From positions 1-57,551 of the forward strand of contig PNOJ01000003.1 of the NCBI GenBank assembly GCA_013824755.1: a DNA stretch of 57,551 nt, given 5' to 3'. A program made the translations under genes and the position numbers. The stretch comes from Gemmatimonas sp. (GTDB taxonomy: Bacteria > Krumholzibacteriota > Krumholzibacteriia > LZORAL124-64-63). The notes under the pieces were generated by a model. It worked only from the letters and a program-made list of their open reading frames with translations. It was not told the origin of the DNA and ran no database searches. How positions within the stretch are numbered: the first letter of the stretch is position 1; every line of letters starts with the position of its first letter. Below, piece after piece: positions 9,064-16,743 of this stretch.

Positions 9064-9441
9064 ATGAGGACACGGGATCTCGAACGCATCCGCGACGGCC
9101 TGCTGGCCGAGCGCGACCGCGTCCAGCGCATCATCGCCCGCCACGCGAAGGCGATCCAGCATGCCGACGACCAGACCGGGGACGGCGCCGGCAAGGCCCA
9201 CTCCAACCACATGGCCGACCAGGGATCCGACGAGATCCAGTACGAGACGATGATCCACCTGGCCGGCGCCGAGACCGATCACCTCTTCGACATCGAGGAG
9301 GCCCTCGCGAAGCTGGAGAACGGGACCTACGGCCGCTGCGAGGAGGGCGACCACGCCATCGCGGTCGAACGCCTGATGGCCGTGCCGACGGCCCGCCTCT
9401 GCATCGCCTGCCAGGAGAAGCGGGAGAAGATGTCGGCCTGA
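9064..9441 (+). CDS. DksA/TraR-family protein with altered zinc finger
   Basis: DksA/TraR-type protein, 125 aa. The N-terminal ~85 residues are a helical, coiled-coil-like region and the C-terminus carries the family finger. Relatives typically bind in the RNA polymerase secondary channel or act as stress regulators. Start ATG 9064 follows AGGAGGT; the upstream in-frame codons are rejected. The finger reads YGRCEEGDHAIAVERL, then PTARLCIACQ. The usual first pair C-x2-C is C-x2-G, leaving three cysteines plus a nearby D-H, so zinc binding may be altered. A terminator follows. Confidence 0.88.
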   Translation: MRTRDLERIRDGLLAERDRVQRIIARHAKAIQHADDQTGDGAGKAHSNHMADQGSDEIQYETMIHLAGAETDHLFDIEEALAKLENGTYGRCEEGDHAIAVERLMAVPTARLCIACQEKREKMSA

Positions 9442-9475
9442 ACGCGGGGCGGCTCGCGAACGCCCGCGAGACGAC

Positions 9476-9505
9476 GACGGCCGGCTCCCCCGGGAGCCGG
9501 CCGTC
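9476..9505. terminator. terminator of DksA-like gene
   Basis: A 13-bp perfect stem (9476-9488 with 9493-9505) is followed by CTTGT. It lies between two convergent genes and can serve both. Confidence 0.65.
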
Positions 9506-9535
9506 CTTGTGTCGCGGCGCCGGTCGGGCGCGGGC

Positions 9536-9856
9536 TCAGTGCGTCAGGTTGGCGGCCTTGCGCAGGCGGCGCTTCAGGCGGTGGATCTCGCGGCGGTGCC
9601 GATTGCGCTGGACGTCCTCCCCCGCCGACGCCGCCTCGTCGCGGCGCGCCTTGAGTTCGCGGATCCGGCCCTTGACCGCGGTCTTGTCCAGCCCGACGAC
9701 GACCTTGTGGGGCTTCTCGATGCCGAGCTTGGCGGCGAGCAGTTCCACCAGTTCGTCCTTCTTCAGGCCGATGACGCCGGTGACGTCGGGCAGGTGGGTC
9801 TTCATCATCTCGCGCAGATCGGTGACCTTGTGCTTGTGCAATTCGTGCCAGTCCAT
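9536..9856 (-). CDS. small basic protein with Rho N-terminal-like domain
   Basis: Protein of 106 aa. Residues ~7-50 match the Rho-N/SAP-like helix-extended-helix pattern (LREMM...GLKKDELVELLAAKLG), a module that binds nucleic acid. The second half (~60-106) is a strongly basic helical segment rich in R and K. A DNA/RNA-associated role is likely; nothing more specific can be said. Start ATG 9856 has GAGGAGG six bases upstream. Confidence 0.72.
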   Translation of the reverse strand: MDWHELHKHKVTDLREMMKTHLPDVTGVIGLKKDELVELLAAKLGIEKPHKVVVGLDKTAVKGRIRELKARRDEAASAGEDVQRNRHRREIHRLKRRLRKAANLTH

Positions 9857-10257
9857 GCGGTGCCTCCTCGGCAGCCGGCCCGACCGGGTCCGGCGGTTCG
9901 GCGTGGGTGGTTGTCAGCCCGCATCCTAAGCGATCCCGGCGCAAAATGCACGGATGGGCCGTTTCAACGCCGCAGGATCCGGGGTGCCTGATTTTCAGCC
10001 ATGGGGTTTCCCGACTCGGGACCCTCCCGACACGGCGGGCACGCAAGATCCACCTCGCCACGCAGGTGCCGGATACCGAACCAGGTTACCGGCCGACCCG
10101 GGGCGACCCGCGCCTCCAGGTCGCCCACCTCGCCGATCAATCCCTTGGCACCGTGCAAGTTGCCTGTGTTCGCCCTCGCCTGAATGACGACTTACAACAT
10201 CCGGTTTTCCCGCGTTCCCGGGCACTCCGGGACTCCATGCGCCCCATCCGGACACGA

Positions 10258-10273
10258 TGGCACGCCCGTTGCA
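10258..10273 (+). promoter_or_regulatory. sigma-54 (-24/-12) promoter of type IV pilus operon
   Basis: The 16 bases TGGCACGCCCGTTGCA match the RpoN consensus TGGCACG-N4-TTGCA at every fixed position, with GG and GC correctly spaced. Transcription would start near 10283-10285, about 65 nt before the pilB ATG. The 491-bp gap 9857-10347 holds no convincing gene; upstream of the promoter it has room and imperfect inverted repeats (e.g. 10074-10097) for an enhancer-binding activator. No activator gene or PilR/PilS homologue is in the window. Confidence 0.85.
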
Positions 10274-10347
10274 GCCCCGCTCCCCGACAGAACACGCCCG
10301 GCATCTTGCCGGTCGTGGAGTTCACCGGGCATGGGGGAAGTCGCTTG

Positions 10348-12066
10348 ATGCACACGAAGGCGCCGGGGCTCGGCGAATTCCTGATCACCAAGGGCGTCAT
10401 CGACCAGGACCAGCTGGCCGCAGCGCTCGTCGAGCAGAAGCGCTCCCACGAGCGCCTCGGCGAGATCCTCCAGAACCGGGGGCTGATCACCGAGTGGGAC
10501 CTGCTCGACGCCTTGGGCAACCAGCTCGGCCACCGCCTGTTCGACACCGCGCTCGACGAGGTGACGCGCCAGGCCCTGGAACTGGTGCCGTTCGAGTCGG
10601 CGCGCCGCTACGACCTGCTGCCGGTCTGCGTGGACGAGCACAACCTCGTGGTCGCCATGAAGGACCCCCTGGACGTCGAGGCCCTCGACCACCTGCAGCA
10701 CGTGGCCTCGCGCGTCGACCGCGAGCTGTCGATCCTGCTGGCGCCCTCCGGGGCCCTGGCCCAGGCGCGCGAGTACCACTACGGCCGCCTGCAGGGCGAC
10801 CGCGACGTCAACCAGCTGATCGAATCGGTGATCGACGAGATCGGCGGCGGCAGGGACATCGAGATCGAGCTCGAGGGCGACGGCTCCTCGGCGCAGGACG
10901 CCGGCGTCGTCAACCTCGTCGACCAGATCATCGGCAAGGCGATCCAGGAGCGGGCCACCGACATCCACGTCGAGCCGCAGGAGCACAGCCTGGTCATCCG
11001 CTACCGTGTCGACGGCATCCTCTACGACGCCCTGACCCCGCCGCGGGCGGTCTACGCGGGCGCCGTCAGCCGCCTGAAGATCATGGCCAACATGGACATC
11101 GCCGAGCGGCGCACCACCCAGGACGGGCGCTTCACCTTCAAGCGCGAGGGCCGCGAGGTGGACATGCGCGTTTCGGCCATCCCGACGGTCCACGGCGAGA
11201 AGATCGTCATGCGCCTGCTGGACAAGACGAACTTCAACTACTCGCTGACCGACCTGGGCCTCGCGGAGCAGGACATCGCCTCGGTGCGGCAGGCCATCCA
11301 CCGCCCGCACGGCATGATCCTGCTGTCGGGACCGACCGGCTCCGGCAAGACCACGACGCTCTACGCCGCGATGAAGGAACTGGACAGCCTCAGCCTGAAC
11401 ATCACGACCATCGAGGACCCCGTCGAGTACCAGATCGGGCGCATCAACCAGGTCCAGGTCAACAAGCGCAAGCAGGTGACCTTCGCCAACGCCCTGCGCG
11501 CCTTCCTGCGCCAGGACCCCGACGTGATCATGGTCGGCGAGATCCGCGACCAGGAGACGGCCGAGATCGCGATCCGGGCCGCCCTGACCGGCCACATGGT
11601 CTTCAGCACCATCCACGCCAACGACGCCCCCAGCACGGCCACCCGCCTGGTCTCGATGGGCGCCGAACCGTTCATGGCCGCCAGCGCCCTGAGCCTGGTG
11701 GCGGCGCAGCGCCTGGTCCGGCGCAACTGCCCCCGTTGCCTGGAGGAATACGAGCCCGCGAAAGAAACACTCATGGCCCTGGGGGAGGACGCCGATGACT
11801 TCGGTGTCCTGCCGGACAAGTTCGTGCGCGGCGCCGGCTGTGCGGCCTGCCGCGGCCGCGGCTACGTCGGCCGCGTGGCCGTGATCGAGAAGATGGAAAT
11901 GACGCCGGCGCTGCGGGATCTCGTGGCCCAGAAGCGGCCGGCGGGCGTCATGAAGCAGCAGGCCGTGTCCGAAGGCATGCTGACGCTGCAGCAGGCGGGC
12001 CTGAAGAAGGTCCGCGACGGCGTCACGACCCTGGAAGAAGTGCTGCGGGTCTGCATCAGCGACTGA
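10348..12066 (+). CDS. pilB: type IV pilus extension ATPase PilB
   Basis: Cytoplasmic hexameric ATPase that drives pilus extension. 572 aa from ATG 10348, chosen because GGGGGAAG precedes it and the product then begins directly with the family N-domain (LGEFLITKGVIDQDQL); the open frame upstream is non-coding. N-terminal MshEN/T2SSE-N domain ~5-150; Walker A GPTGSGKTTT (~329), Asp box IEDPVEY (~354), Walker B VIMVGEIRD (~392), intact His box ALTGHMVFSTIHAND. Tetracysteine zinc site NCPRC...GCAAC (~460-497). First gene of the pil operon, directly behind the sigma-54 promoter. Confidence 0.97.
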   Translation: MHTKAPGLGEFLITKGVIDQDQLAAALVEQKRSHERLGEILQNRGLITEWDLLDALGNQLGHRLFDTALDEVTRQALELVPFESARRYDLLPVCVDEHNLVVAMKDPLDVEALDHLQHVASRVDRELSILLAPSGALAQAREYHYGRLQGDRDVNQLIESVIDEIGGGRDIEIELEGDGSSAQDAGVVNLVDQIIGKAIQERATDIHVEPQEHSLVIRYRVDGILYDALTPPRAVYAGAVSRLKIMANMDIAERRTTQDGRFTFKREGREVDMRVSAIPTVHGEKIVMRLLDKTNFNYSLTDLGLAEQDIASVRQAIHRPHGMILLSGPTGSGKTTTLYAAMKELDSLSLNITTIEDPVEYQIGRINQVQVNKRKQVTFANALRAFLRQDPDVIMVGEIRDQETAEIAIRAALTGHMVFSTIHANDAPSTATRLVSMGAEPFMAASALSLVAAQRLVRRNCPRCLEEYEPAKETLMALGEDADDFGVLPDKFVRGAGCAACRGRGYVGRVAVIEKMEMTPALRDLVAQKRPAGVMKQQAVSEGMLTLQQAGLKKVRDGVTTLEEVLRVCISD

Positions 12067-12090
12067 CCCGGGCCGGGAGGACGAGCGCAG

Positions 12091-13335
12091 ATGGCGAACT
12101 ACAGCTACGTGGCCAAGGACCGCAACGGCGCCGAGCTGACCGGTTTTCTGACCGGATCCAGCGACGACGAGATCATCCAGCGCCTGCACCAGCAGGGCCT
12201 GGCCGTCCTGCACGTCGCCGAGGACCGCCGCGGCCAGGCCGCCGCCGCCTGGAAGGCCCAGGCCGCCGCCTGGAACGTGCGCCGCGCCTCGACCCGCGAC
12301 CTGGCGCTGTTCAGCCGGCAGCTGGCCACGGTGCTGGAATCCGGCATCCCCCTGGTCAAGGGCCTGCGCGGCCTGGCGGCCGACTCGGGCCGCGGCCCGG
12401 TGGCCAAGGCCGTGGCCGACCTGGCCACGCGGGTGGAGCGCGGCGAGAGCATCTCGGACGCCATGGCGGCCCATCCGGCCGTCTTCAATTCGATGTACCT
12501 GAGCATGATCCGCGCGGGCGAGCGCGCCGGCACCCTGGACAAGATCGTCGTCGAGCTCTCCAACTACCTGGAGAAGGTCGACGACATCAAGGGCAAGGTG
12601 AAGTCGGCGATGACCTACCCGGTCTTCATCCTGACCTTCACGGTGCTGGCCACGCTGTTCCTGATCCTGAAGATCGTGCCGACCTTCTCGGACATCTACC
12701 GGGAACTCGGCCAGGACCTGCCCGCCCTGACCAAGGTCGTGCTGCGAATCTCGGATGTCGTGCGCGCGCACGTCGTCTTCGTGATCGCCGGCATGGCGGC
12801 GCTCGTCGTCGCCGTCGTCGCCGCCCTGCGCACCCGCCGCGGCCTGCGCGTCTGGCACGTCATGCAGCTGCGGATGCCGATCTTCGGGCCCATCGTCACC
12901 AAGAGCGTGATGAGCCGCTTCGCCCGCACCTTCGGCATCCTGATCGGCAGCGGCCTGCCCATCCTCGAGAGCCTCGACCTGGTCAAGGGGGCCGCCGACA
13001 ACCTCGTGATCGCCGACGCCATCGACGAGGTCAAGGCCAAGGTCGCCGCCGGCCAGGGGGTGACCGAGTCCTTCCGCGCCACCGGCGCCTTCCCGGAGAT
13101 GATCCTGCAGCTGATGGCCACCGGCGAGGAGGCCGGCGAGCTGGACACGATGCTGAACAAGTCCTCGGACTTCTACGACCGCCAGGTCGAGGCGACGGTG
13201 CACGGCCTGTCGTCGCTGATCGAGCCGATCATGATCGTGGTCGTCGGCGGCATCATCGGCTTCATCGTGCTGAGCATGTTCCTGCCCATCTTCGGGATGG
13301 GCGACGCGATGATCAAGGGTTCGGCTGCCATGTAG
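12091..13335 (+). CDS. pilC: type IV pilus inner-membrane platform protein PilC
   Basis: GspF/PilC family platform protein, 414 aa, with the family opening YSYVAKDRNG. Two T2SSF cytoplasmic domains are visible (about 65-190 and 270-395), each beginning LALFSRQLATVLESGIPL or FARTFGILIGSGLPIL, with hydrophobic membrane segments near 175-195, 225-245 and 380-405. PilC links the ATPase motor to the growing pilin polymer. RBS GGGAGG lies upstream; the gap after pilB is 24 bp. Confidence 0.97.
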   Translation: MANYSYVAKDRNGAELTGFLTGSSDDEIIQRLHQQGLAVLHVAEDRRGQAAAAWKAQAAAWNVRRASTRDLALFSRQLATVLESGIPLVKGLRGLAADSGRGPVAKAVADLATRVERGESISDAMAAHPAVFNSMYLSMIRAGERAGTLDKIVVELSNYLEKVDDIKGKVKSAMTYPVFILTFTVLATLFLILKIVPTFSDIYRELGQDLPALTKVVLRISDVVRAHVVFVIAGMAALVVAVVAALRTRRGLRVWHVMQLRMPIFGPIVTKSVMSRFARTFGILIGSGLPILESLDLVKGAADNLVIADAIDEVKAKVAAGQGVTESFRATGAFPEMILQLMATGEEAGELDTMLNKSSDFYDRQVEATVHGLSSLIEPIMIVVVGGIIGFIVLSMFLPIFGMGDAMIKGSAAM

Positions 13336-13438
13336 GCACCGGACCTCGGAGTGGGTGGCGCGCAATCTCCCGGACAAGCGGCCACCTGGGACAAGGACGT
13401 CCGGGAGAATCATCTGCGCGAGCAGAGGAGGGAACGCA

Positions 13439-13873
13439 ATGAATCGCTTCCGTCGCAAGTCCAACCAAAAGGGCTTCACCATGATCGAGCTGATGGTCGT
13501 GGTGGTGATCGTCGGCGTCCTGGCCGCCATCGCCATCCCGATGTACGGCAAGTACGTCAAGAACGCTCGGATCACCGAAGCCACCAGCCGCATCGGCGAG
13601 GTCGTCACGGCCGCCAAGTCCTGGGCGATGGAGAACGAGAGCGCGGCGGGCAACCCGATCTGGCCGTCCGGCGCCGGCGGCATCGTCGACCTGACCGCCT
13701 CGGCCAACTTCACCTACGCGATCACCAGCGGCGGCGGCAGCAACGCCAACACCACCGCCCTGGTGATGACGGCCACCGGCGTGGCCGGCACGCGCATGGC
13801 CGGCGTGACGGTGACCCAGACCGTGCCCAACATCAACAGCAACGGCAACGCGCCCGTGATCGCGGGCCTGTAG
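13439..13873 (+). CDS. pilA: type IV major pilin-like prepilin PilA
   Basis: Type IVa-like prepilin, 144 aa. Start ATG 13439 follows AGAGGAGGG. A 12-residue basic leader ends in KG^F, the prepilin peptidase site; the mature protein starts FTMIELMVVVVIVG with the conserved Glu5 and a ~25-residue hydrophobic helix. The globular part is small, rich in A, G, T, N and S, and has no cysteine, so the C-terminal disulfide loop of classical pilins is absent. It is the only prepilin gene in the operon. A strong hairpin follows the stop by 15 nt. Confidence 0.95.
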   Translation: MNRFRRKSNQKGFTMIELMVVVVIVGVLAAIAIPMYGKYVKNARITEATSRIGEVVTAAKSWAMENESAAGNPIWPSGAGGIVDLTASANFTYAITSGGGSNANTTALVMTATGVAGTRMAGVTVTQTVPNINSNGNAPVIAGL

Positions 13874-13888
13874 CCCGCACCCATGGCT

Positions 13889-13921
13889 CGGGTCGGGAGG
13901 CGTTCGCGTCCTCCCGACCCG
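13889..13921 (+). terminator. strong hairpin after pilA (attenuator-like)
   Basis: A 12-bp perfect stem (13889-13900 with 13910-13921) and 9-nt loop, without a U-tract. In the middle of the operon it may partly stop transcription or protect the 3' end of the pilin message, giving more pilin than assembly proteins. Confidence 0.6.
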
Positions 13922-13960
13922 CCACGACTCCGGCAGGGGGCCGCAGGCGATGGAGTCCCG

Positions 13961-14173
13961 ATGGAGAAGCGTCGCGACAAAGGCCACCTGAACGCCGGCG
14001 ACGGCCTCAGCGTGATGGGCGGCGGCGCGGGCCTGGCCGACGTCGCCATCACCGACGGGCCCCTGAGGCCGGATCGCAGGTCCGACTACCTGGAAGTGGA
14101 GTGGCCGGACCGCGTCTCCGGCGGTTCCCGAATCGTCACGAGGCGCGAAGCCTCCGCACCGAGCGGCGGCTGA
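13961..14173 (+). CDS. possible small protein between pilA and pilM
   Basis: An open frame of 70 codons with ATG 13961 and a weak GGAG five bases upstream. The product is hydrophilic and rich in G, R and D, with no signal, membrane segment or recognised domain. It fills most of the gap between the post-pilA hairpin and pilM. It may be a lineage-specific pilus-operon gene or chance coding in GC-rich DNA; no motif decides this. Confidence 0.35.
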   Translation: MEKRRDKGHLNAGDGLSVMGGGAGLADVAITDGPLRPDRRSDYLEVEWPDRVSGGSRIVTRREASAPSGG

Positions 14174-14187
14174 CAAGGAGGACGGCT

Positions 14188-15171
14188 TTGTTCCACACCC
14201 GCAACGCCCGCACGGGCATCGACATCGGGTCCACCGGCATCAAGCTGGTGCGCGGGGAAGGGCGCACGGCGCTCGCTTCCGTCACGCACGCCGGTACCGA
14301 AGCCTGGGACGGCGTGGACCGCGAGCACCGCACCGAGCGGGCCGGCGCCGCGCTGCGCGAGCTGCTGCGCAAGCAGGGCCTGGGACGCGCCCAGCTGGGC
14401 CGCGTGGCGGTGAGCGTGGGCTGGAAGGAGATCGCGCTGCGCGAGACCGAGCTGCCGCCGATCACCCCGGCCGAGCTCGCCCGCGCCCTGCCCTTCGAGG
14501 CCCGCAACCACCTCGAGCTGGACAACATGGAGTCGCCGGTGCTCGCCGGGCAGGTCCTGGGCGCCGCGACCGCCACCGCCGTCCTGGAGACCGCGCCCGC
14601 CGCGGCCGGGTCACGCGTCCTGATGGCCGCCGTGCCCCGCGTCCGCCGCGACTGGGTGGTGGAGGTGCTGGCCCAGGCCGGTCTCGAACCCGAGGTCGTG
14701 GACCTCGAGCCGCTGGCGGCCCTGAACGCCCTGTTCGCCGAGCTGCCGCCCCAGGCGGCCGTCGACGAGGCGGTCGGGCTGCTGGACGTGGGCGGCCGCC
14801 ACGCCGCCCTGCACCTCGCCTCGCGGTGCGGCGGCCTGCTGACGCGCACGGTCGGACCCGACGCGCCCGCCGATCCCGCCTCGCCACAGGAGAACGGGTT
14901 CCGCATGAAGCTCTCGGCCGGCATCGAGCAGACGATCACCTTCTACCGGGGGCGCTACCGCCAGGAGATCGCGGCCATCCACGCCGCCGGCGGCGGCGCG
15001 CTCGCGGCCGGGCGCCTCGAAGCCCTGGCGGCGTCGACCGGCAGACGTTTCGAACTGTTCCTGCCCCTGGCCGGCCTGGGGGCGCGCGGCGAGATCGACG
15101 GCCGGCCGGTCGGACCGGAGTACCTCATGGCCTGCGGCCTCTGCCGCTGGTGGGACGGTGCCCATGTATAG
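14188..15171 (+). CDS. pilM: type IV pilus assembly protein PilM
   Basis: Actin/FtsA-like cytoplasmic protein that anchors the PilN/O/P alignment complex and contacts PilB/PilC. 327 aa from TTG 14188, which has AAGGAGG seven bases upstream; the protein then opens with the phosphate-1 loop TGIDIGSTGIKLVRG. Later features are LPFEARNHLELD (~105), EVVDLEPLAALNALF (~170) and GLLDVGGRHAALHL (~195). The insertion HAGTEAWDG replaces part of subdomain 1C. It overlaps pilN by 8 nt, so the two are translationally coupled. Confidence 0.92.
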   Translation: MFHTRNARTGIDIGSTGIKLVRGEGRTALASVTHAGTEAWDGVDREHRTERAGAALRELLRKQGLGRAQLGRVAVSVGWKEIALRETELPPITPAELARALPFEARNHLELDNMESPVLAGQVLGAATATAVLETAPAAAGSRVLMAAVPRVRRDWVVEVLAQAGLEPEVVDLEPLAALNALFAELPPQAAVDEAVGLLDVGGRHAALHLASRCGGLLTRTVGPDAPADPASPQENGFRMKLSAGIEQTITFYRGRYRQEIAAIHAAGGGALAAGRLEALAASTGRRFELFLPLAGLGARGEIDGRPVGPEYLMACGLCRWWDGAHV

Positions 15172-15721
15172 GATCAATCTCTACCCCGAATACCGGGAGC
15201 GTCGTCAGCATCAGCGTGCCCGGACCGTCTCGGGCGGCGTGCTGCTGGCCCTGCTCGGCCTCGAGGTGCTCATGGTGGGCGCCCTGGTGGTCAGCGACCA
15301 CCTGCTGAACGAGCGCGCCTCCGCGCTGCGCGCCGAACTGCCCCAGCTGAACACGCGCCTGCAGGCCAACACGCGCGAACGCCCCGAGCTGGACGTGGCC
15401 CTGGAGCTGATCGCGCTGCGGGAGAAGCGGGTGGATTGGACGCCCAAGCTCGCCGCCATCGCCGAGCAATGCGCCCACGGCATGAAGCTGGTGGAAATCC
15501 AGGGCCGGACCGCGTCGAAGCGGGAACGCCCGCGCTTCGAGATCAACGGCGAGGCCCTCGACGCCGACGGAGCCCTCACCGTGGTGACGTCCTACCTCGA
15601 ACGGCTGCGATCCGACCCGCGGATGATGGACGACTTCCCGCGGGTGGATCTGGGCAACATCCGCGGCGAAGGTTCCGGCGAGTTCGCCGTGCTCTGCGCG
15701 CCTCCGGAGGTGAAGGAATGA
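15164..15721 (+). CDS. pilN: type IV pilus assembly protein PilN
   Basis: Inner-membrane alignment-complex protein, 185 aa. It starts MYRINLYPEYRERR: the NLxP motif near the N-terminus is the PilM-binding tail of PilN. One membrane helix (~25-45) is followed by a periplasmic coiled coil (~50-95) and a small alpha/beta domain. ATG 15164 is preferred; a GTG two codons earlier is possible. It overlaps pilM by 8 nt and pilO by 4 nt (ATGA). Confidence 0.9.
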   Translation: MYRINLYPEYRERRQHQRARTVSGGVLLALLGLEVLMVGALVVSDHLLNERASALRAELPQLNTRLQANTRERPELDVALELIALREKRVDWTPKLAAIAEQCAHGMKLVEIQGRTASKRERPRFEINGEALDADGALTVVTSYLERLRSDPRMMDDFPRVDLGNIRGEGSGEFAVLCAPPEVKE

Positions 15722-16248
15722 ACATCCGCTGCACGGGCACGCGCCTGCCCTTCGTGCTGGCAGCCGCCGGCCTCCTGCTCGTCGCCGGCCTGGTCATCGA
15801 GATGGCCTTCGCCCGGCCGCGTCTGCAGGAGATCCAGCGCCTGAACGACGAGTGCGCGAGCCTCCAGTCGCGGATCCAGGACCAGCAGCGCCTCGAGAGC
15901 GAGGGCCGCCGGCTGGCCGTCCACTTCGACGTGGCCGGCCTGGCCGAGCTGACCGCCCGGTCGCAGCTCGACGCCGTGGCCTACCTGGGCCAGGCGCTCG
16001 ACCGCTCCGGGCTGCGGCGACTGGACATGACCACCAACGGCGGCGAGGACTTCGGCCGGCTGCGCCGCAGCGACTTCCTCATCCGCGCCAGCGGCAACTA
16101 CGCGGAGATCCAGACGTTCGTCCGCGACCTCGAAAGCGGTCGCCGTCTGGTGAGCATCGACGCCCTGGCGATCAAGACCATGCTCGAATCCGGCGACCTC
16201 GAGGGCCGTTTCAACATCTCGATCTACGACCCGACGGGGGTGCAGTGA
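15718..16248 (+). CDS. pilO: type IV pilus assembly protein PilO
   Basis: PilO-like alignment-complex protein, 176 aa, with one membrane helix (~10-28, LPFVLAAAGLLLVAGLVIEM), a coiled coil (~32-68) and a ferredoxin-like periplasmic domain containing FLIRASGNYAEIQTFVRDLE (~120-140). It pairs with PilN in the periplasm and connects to PilP. Identification rests on architecture and gene order as much as sequence. Confidence 0.88.
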   Translation: MNIRCTGTRLPFVLAAAGLLLVAGLVIEMAFARPRLQEIQRLNDECASLQSRIQDQQRLESEGRRLAVHFDVAGLAELTARSQLDAVAYLGQALDRSGLRRLDMTTNGGEDFGRLRRSDFLIRASGNYAEIQTFVRDLESGRRLVSIDALAIKTMLESGDLEGRFNISIYDPTGVQ

Positions 16249-16250
16249 CC

Positions 16251-16724
16251 ATGGCACAGGATCTACAGGACAAGCGCGCGTTCCGGCTCGGGCTGGCGGT
16301 CATGCTGGCCCTGGTCCTGGTGCTGGCCCTGCGCAGCCAGCGCACCGTCAGCGCCGTGCTGGCGAATCCGGCCGTGGCGGCCGCGGCGGCCGCCGAAGCC
16401 GCCGACGCCGGCGTCGACATGGCCGAGCTCGACCGGCGCGACGGTCTCATCGCGGCCGCGCAACCCGTCACGCGCGACCCGTTCAGCGCCCGGCGCACAC
16501 AGCCGACGGAGCGGGCTCCCCGGCAGATCGAGGCGGTCGCGACCGCCCCGACCCTGTCGGCCCTGCTGTTCGACCGCGTCAACCCTTCCACGCAGATCAA
16601 CGTCGAGGGCCAGCGCTCGGGCTGGCTGCATCAGGGTGAGACGTTCCAAGGATGGACGGTGGCCGCGATCACGAGCGACGCGGTCACCATCACCAAGGGT
16701 GGCGAAACCATCGTCCTGCCCTGA
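16251..16724 (+). CDS. pilP: PilP/GspC-like periplasmic connector
   Basis: 157 aa. Residues ~10-27 are a membrane helix, not a lipobox signal as in classical PilP, so the N-terminus resembles GspC. A linker rich in A/D follows, then a C-terminal HR-like beta domain (~100-157) ending GWLHQGETFQGWTV...ITKGGETIVLP. This domain docks on the secretin N0 domain in known systems. Starts 2 nt after the pilO stop; position between pilO and the secretin supports the call. Confidence 0.8.
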   Translation: MAQDLQDKRAFRLGLAVMLALVLVLALRSQRTVSAVLANPAVAAAAAAEAADAGVDMAELDRRDGLIAAAQPVTRDPFSARRTQPTERAPRQIEAVATAPTLSALLFDRVNPSTQINVEGQRSGWLHQGETFQGWTVAAITSDAVTITKGGETIVLP

Positions 16725-16743
16725 CCCCAGGAGGGAACCCGAC

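Noticed and set aside
10144-10163. A second sigma-54-like match (TTGGCAC ... TTGC)
   Set aside because: The GG and GC are spaced about three bases too far apart for RpoN binding.
13355-13438. N-terminal extension of pilA from an upstream ATG
   Set aside because: It would put 40 residues before the prepilin cleavage site; the ATG at 13439 has an excellent RBS and a normal 12-residue leader.
10192-13713. A 1173-codon open frame on the minus strand opposite pilB/pilC
   Set aside because: Composition is His/Gln/Gly/Val-rich with no domain; it is the antisense of intact pil genes, as expected at this GC level.
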